Part shown: in pieces, positions 58,659 to 64,000 of the stretch
Position numbering within the stretch: position 1 is the first letter of the stretch
Layout: each line of letters starts with the position of its first letter
Assembly: GCA_037783415.1 (NCBI GenBank)
Contig: JAZGTN010000026.1
Coordinates: 2,129,001-2,193,000, forward strand
Length of the DNA: 64,000 bases
Origin: Leptasterias polaris
Taxonomy: Eukaryota; Echinodermata; Asteroidea; Forcipulatida; Asteriidae
Direction: 5' to 3'
Made by a program: the position numbers and the translations under genes
The notes under the pieces: generated by a model
The model's input: only the letters and a program-made list of their open reading frames with translations
Told to the model about the DNA's origin: nothing
Database searches by the model: none

Positions 58659-59249
58659 GTTCATATGTGATCAGTTCGAGACAAGGGAGACACAAGGAAA
58701 CTCAAAGAAAGCCAGTAACTATCTAAGAAGTATCAATTGAACATTTTCATAATGATCCAGTAAGAATGTTCTATATTGGAACTCCAGACTGGATATATCA
58801 TTTCTTTCTTCTGACATAAATTATCTCTATTTATAGGCAATCTCTACAAAAATCCCGCGAGTCTCGCCAAAATCACAGCAATCTTGGAAAGAGCCTTTTC
58901 CCGTTAAAAAAAAATCTCCTGTACATTAAGGATTTAGTGTCTCGCCCGCATCTCGTGGCATTTTAATCAAGGAATCTCGGTCTGGAGACGGTAAGGAGAT
59001 GAGTGATAGAACCGTGTGACTACCCTCGATGTCTTTATGTACCATATTGTCTTGAGAATGAAGGCTGCCTGGATAAAAGCGATCGGTTTGAATAATTGTA
59101 TTACGATTTAATATTGGGGCCTTTTTGAAGGTTTTTCCAGAAAGTCTAAATAAAGAACATACATGTATACCCTAACCTTATTGGAGACACGTACACAACA
59201 ATGTGACCACAATCCACCTCTGCTGGCAAATACAACAGTGGTTTTATTC

Positions 59250-59500
59250 ACACGCTCTAAGAGTAAGGAATCAGACTTGATCCGGATCCGATTGGGGTGT
59301 GGTAGACATACTTTCGGGTCAGTCCGACCTACTACGACTGACCCACTATAGTTTCAGGGAAAGTTATTTTGACCAGGAGTACGAGTAGTTAATGTATTTC
59401 TGGCTCAGATAGCGGGCCTTTTTGACTAAAAAATGGGTAATGCTGACCCAATTAGGGAGCTGGGTCATGGACCTGGGTCAGGTCTTACCCTTGATGAGTT
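59250..59500. repeat. GGGTCA inverted-repeat element, degraded copy
   Basis: CACGCTCTAAGAGTAAGGAA then TTGATCCGGATCCG opens it; GACCTGGGTCAGGTCTTACC lies near the end. Palindromic blocks are decayed. Confidence 0.55.
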
Positions 59501-59509
59501 CATGGGAGG

Positions 59510-60750
59510 TTATATGAAATAACATTGGGGGTACTAATTATGTTGTTGTTCAAGTGTCCACTTTTGAAATAATTATTCGCAGTACACTTAAATCAAAAAG
59601 GAGATTAAAAAGAACAATTTTTCATGGATACCCTACAACAGGGGCACCCTCGGGAGCAGGCAATTATTTTGTAATGTCCCTAAATGTTCCAAAGGTGTTG
59701 CTGAAAACCTATAGGCACACGCCCCCTCACAAACGTGAATCATCGCTGACCTAGAATGTTCGTCTTTTGTTCCCCGCGTACAAGGTTCAATAAACAGTCA
59801 GTAAACGACAAATAGGCCTATACATTGGTTTCAGTATACATATGTCAGGACGATGTCAACTAGAGAAAACAATCTCTAGGGAGCCTAGGCCATGTTTGAG
59901 GTCAAAACATTTCTTTTGTAGAAAAGAGCGGGATGATTGAGTAATGAGTAATGTGTATACCGTGCTCAACTTGCTCGTCCATTTATTTTTTCATGAGGGA
60001 AATGAACGAATTTGGACCATACATTGATGTTTGGGTTCACTATTGGTATACCTCACACATGAATGAAGAACCAGCTATTTCTCAACCTTCACAAATGAAA
60101 AAGTAACCACCACCGGTTCTGTATTGTGACCGCTACACGTAAACAAGGAACCGGGAGATAGTTACCTGTAAACAAACGTGTAAACAAAAATATCAAGAGT
60201 GAACACGGAAAAGTGAACCAACTTCAATATCTTCAAACTTTTTACGCTGTGGCTTCCGTTGTTATAGTTATTACAATATTGGCAAGACGGTTAAACTAAA
60301 TAAACTTCCTTGAGGATGAATAAGTAGTCGTGCATGCTGATCTTGCCGTTTTCCCCAAAACAGACAATTATTCATTACACGTCTATATAAGTATTCGTTA
60401 TTTACGATCAATTTCCTATGTTCAGTAATCTCGAATTATCTGGATTAACTCCTATCCATTAAGCTCTGACGTCCGAGAGTAGTTTGTTTACAAAAAGGGG
60501 TGAAACATTGTGTTGAACCTTTTATTGACGGTGAATAACATAAAATTATGTGATTAAAGTGTGTGCCAATTTATTTAAAAATTTCAATTTATAATGCTTA
60601 AATTGTTATTAAATAACTATTTGGTTTGTTCTGTTTATTTGCTGCTAAATGTTTAGCAAACGTGTATATTCTGTTATAAGCTTTCAAGTAATAAATATTG
60701 CCATCAAGTGAAGTTTGTGGAGACACATGTAGTATAACTCTTATGAACTG
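59510..60750. other. Intergenic, nothing recognised
   Basis: No supported gene, RNA or repeat. Confidence 0.4.
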
Positions 60751-60756
60751 TGGTGA

Positions 60757-61205
60757 GATGAACCAGTGGTTTCACGGTTCTGAGAAGAACCAGTGGTTTT
60801 ACGGTTCTGAGAAGAACCACGTGGTTTCACGGTTCTGAGAAGAACCATTGGTTTCATGGTTCTGAGAAGATGAACAAGTGGTTTCACGGTTCTGAGAAGA
60901 ACCAGTGGTTTCACGGTTCTGAGAAGAACCACGTGGTTTCACGGTTCTGAGAGGAACCAGTGGTTTCACGGCTCTGAGAGGAACCAGTGGTTTCACGGCT
61001 CTGAGAGGAACCAGTGGTTTCACGGTTCTGAGAAGAACCAGTGGTTTTACGGTTCTGAGAAGAACCACGTGGTTTCACGGTTCTGAGAAGAACCATTGGT
61101 TTCACGGTTCTGAGAAAAACCAGTGGTTTCACGGTTCTGAGAAGAACCACTAGTTTCACGGTTCTGAGAAGAACCGTGGTTTCACGGTTCTGAGAAGAAC
61201 CTTAT
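60757..61205. repeat. 27-28 bp minisatellite, about 16 copies
   Basis: Units of GAACCAGTGGTTTCACGGTT then CTGAGAA are repeated about 16 times with few changes (CAGTGG/CACGTGG/CATTGG; ACGG/ATGG). The 27-bp unit is divisible by three, so frames stay open on the minus strand (LRTVKPLV and SSQNRETTG repeats); they have no start context or splice logic and are not called as genes. Confidence 0.92.
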
Positions 61206-63600
61206 CAAAGGAATTGTTAAACCACTGGGGGTTTTTTTCAGCATCACCACAGATCAGAGAGATTTATGACAGAGCGTTATTCATCGCAAACCTCACTTGA
61301 GTGTATCTTCATTATGCACAGTTTCAATCATAGTAATGGTTCCTTAACTCATTTCTGAAATTATTGTCATTTTCATACTGCCCCCCCTCCTTTAAGAACC
61401 GTATTTTCCCTGAATATAATTAATTTTCCCTCGGTTATATCAAAGAATATAAAAAATGCAGTAATTCATTTAACAAAAAATCGTGAAAAAGTATCTCAGT
61501 GTGCAAAAGTTGTCAATGACCTCACGTTTTGACCCCAACAGAGGCTTTCTCAAATATCATTCTTTAGCCTTTGGGAATGACTCTGCCAGGTTAGCTACTT
61601 TTTTCAGGCTATAAAATATGGTTTGCATTTATACCACAGGTCAATGCACTGCTACCACAGTACTTCGCTTACAGTGCCCTGGAAAGAGTGTGATTCTATA
61701 GTATTAGCCAATAAGCTCAGAATTCCGCTGTAGGCAGAGTCCTATAACTTTACCCGTCTGCAACAGCCAATTCCCACTTCTTAAAAAAAAAAAAAAAAAA
61801 AAAAAAACCCCGCTTAGTAAGTTAACATATTTTGTATTCACATTCTCAAGGAACAGATAGTCCTTTTAGTTTTGTTTCGTCTGTCCAGGAGGCCCAACAC
61901 CCACCGACTGAAAGCAGATATGCCATCAATAAAATGTATCGCGTCATGTGAGAACATTGTAAATGTACCCCGTCTGCATTAGAGGGACTCCTCTGGGACG
62001 ACTCCCATACATTATTTTTTCACTTTCTGTGGTGAATGCCGGATGACCCAGCTTATATTATGGCGGTTAAAAAATATGGCGGTTAAAAAATATATACAAC
62101 ATCCACGGGAAATTAAATTTGCTAACAAATTATTCTGAGGCTCCGTTGATGTGTTTTGATTGTCCTACTGAGGCTAGACCCAGGAAAGTTTGTATAACTA
62201 ACATGTGGTTCGGATTATGCTAGCAAAACACTGGTGCAACGTACCCCAATACATCTTCATTTGCCGGTAATACTAATCTCCAAGATTTGTATTAGTCAAC
62301 TCTGGTGAGATGTTAAGGGGATACTTATCTATAAATGTACAGATTTTCAGCGCAAAATCGATGTCTTTAAATTTGCGTGATAAGAGGAAGGAGTCTATGC
62401 CCTTTTCGAAACCAGGCTTCGGTTTTTAGGCTCCGTTTGGAATGGTTTTGACGTTCACTTTGGAAGGGACTTCAAATTGACAGACCACCGGTGCCTAAAC
62501 CGTAGCCAGTGTCTAAGCCAGACCCGGGTCCGGTGCATAAGGTTGCACGCCACTAAATAAACTCTCATTAATTATAGTGGGGGTTGCTAAATACTAAAAA
62601 ATACACCAACAATACTTAGAAGTCTCACAGCTTTTCACAGTAAAGAGACAATTATTAAATGACTCTTGAACTTTTATTATCTGACGGGGAGTCCCTGGGC
62701 CCGTCGAGTTATTCCCCTCCAAATAATAACACCCCTGCACCGGTGTAATTTTCAAAACGTCCGAGCATCAATCTTGAAAAAGGTCATTACACCTCTCGGC
62801 AAATAGGACCATTTATTTCAGGGCCTATGTCATCCAAAATACCTCAAGTTGGAAGTCAACAACCCCAATGTCACAATCGGGCACAATTTTTACACTGTAT
62901 CCCTTTATTTATTGGGCTCTCAAATCTGTCTAGTAGAGAATATTTTGAGGGCCTACAAAAATTAATGAGGCTGGCGCTCTGTTTTCTCCCTATTAATAGT
63001 GGGGTGCATCCCAAAGCCGGAGCTGGAACCATTGATTGCGAAAACGGCTACATGTACTCGATCTGTTCCACAGAAGCACGCCATTTGGGTACTAAAACTT
63101 CTTTTAAAAACAAAGTCATTACATAAGGGGAAGTGTGTTAATTGAAGCTTATCTCGTTAACAAGAAGAAATTGAAATCGTTCAAAAGGCAATGCATTAGG
63201 GAAAACGACTAAAATGTTTAAGCTCCTCTCGTTTTGACAAGATAATTAAAACGTTTTTATTTTTAAGTAAGTAAATTACGCTCATCTCGTAAACAAGAGC
63301 ATCTAAATTTATTTAAATCAAAAGTCGTTACAGGTAAGGGAAACCAGTGAATTTTAAGCTTATCTTATTAATGAATAATTAAAATGTTTTGAAAAACAAA
63401 GTCGTGACACTACGGAAATAAAATGAATGTTTTAGCTGATCTCGATGATCGAGATGATTAAAAAGATTTTGTTATTTAATCCAAAAAAAAAAAAAAAAAA
63501 AATTGAAAATAACATCTATATTGGCAGGAACTCCAATTTGAAGCTTATGGTTCTACCGTTACACCGATGTGTGATAACACCGTATACTCCGTGCTTTCTT
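61206..63600. other. Intergenic, nothing recognised
   Basis: Has a poly(A) run (61784-61806). A 99-codon frame at 62827-63126 has no recognisable domain. At 63120-63440 'agctcatctcgttaacaaga'-like blocks recur three to four times about 80-100 bases apart, a weak degenerate tandem array. Confidence 0.4.
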
Positions 63601-63609
63601 AGTTCTGGG

Positions 63610-63705
63610 GGAAACAAATATAAAACTCGGGTGGGATTCAAACCCAAGACCCCTCCCATAGAGCAGATGTTTTAACTGCCAGCCCACCGAGCTTGCCCGG
63701 TGATG
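63610..63705 (-). mobile_element. tRNA-derived SINE fragment
   Basis: The minus strand has an A-box-like TGGGCTGGCAGTT (63674-63686) and a B box GGGTTTGAATCCC (63633-63645) about 29 nt apart, followed by CACCCGAGTTTTATA. A complete tRNA fold is not formed, so it is called a SINE head of a second family. Confidence 0.55.
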
Positions 63706-64000
63706 AGAGGCCAGTTTGTATCCTGTAATTAGCAGCAGGAACCAAAACAATAGATTTAGCCTAAATAAACATAGGGGTAAAGATGTGTTATAACACTGTA
63801 TAGACCTTATTATGGCGGAACCATCTTATGTTCCTTTCATTTGAATCAGTGTGATCAAACCGAGGCTGGAAGAAAAAACGTCTGGTACACAATGAGATTC
63901 GGTATTCATTATTGCTAAAACAAACAGGGAACAAGGCAATGACGGCATGGAACAATTCGAGGCTCGGTTATCACAGAGCTATCAATTAAATATCTGTTGC

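Noticed and set aside
60741..61159. Three minus-strand frames with nine-residue repeats
   Set aside because: Created by a 27-bp minisatellite; no start context, splice sites or non-repeat coding sequence.
62827..63126. 99-codon plus-strand frame
   Set aside because: No domain, no splice or promoter support, and composition like the surrounding intergenic DNA.

Overview
This window looks like nuclear DNA of a marine deuterostome invertebrate, most likely an echinoderm and possibly a sea star. It is AT-rich and intron-rich. It carries short FN3 exons with GT..AG borders, tRNA-derived SINEs, many short inverted-repeat transposons and long homopolymer runs. There are no bacterial-style operons or ribosome binding sites. 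The taxon is my inference from the style of the repeats and was not tested by a search.

The one host gene I can support lies on the minus strand and runs off the left edge. Its first coding exon (51577-51643) encodes a signal peptide. A 35.6 kb intron follows, then eight exons between 15973 and 1676. These make seven fibronectin type III (FN3) domains: five from single exons of 264-291 nt that I am sure of, one more at 14374-14652, and one split over two exons (11467-11586 plus 9113-9274). Every splice junction is phase 1, so each exon can be duplicated or skipped without a frameshift. The first two FN3 exons (15.8 kb, 14.5 kb) are clear tandem duplicates. The third and fifth domains share a T-V-R-N-G-I-[K/R]-S-D motif. 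The product is probably secreted or is the ectodomain of a membrane protein. Its C-terminal part is outside the window, so it cannot be assigned to tenascin, a receptor phosphatase or any other FN3 family.

The large first intron (15974-51576) and the upstream region (about 51.9-64 kb) are mostly transposon debris. The notable items are: a 1.8 kb element with long GGGTCG-type terminal inverted repeats, a 9-bp target duplication and an internal LINE reverse-transcriptase tail (25467-27261); a 5.4 kb foldback element with CGTCG-rich inverted ends inserted into a SINE (about 36259-41700), containing a second hairpin of about 690 bp; a 261-bp hairpin element with a perfect 9-bp target duplication (42027-42287); a flipped-loop duplication (28537-28848); tandem arrays at 24.95, 31.3, 32.1, 37.5, 39.3 and 60.76 kb; and at least four families of dispersed short inverted-repeat elements. 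I see no convincing second host gene in 52-64 kb.
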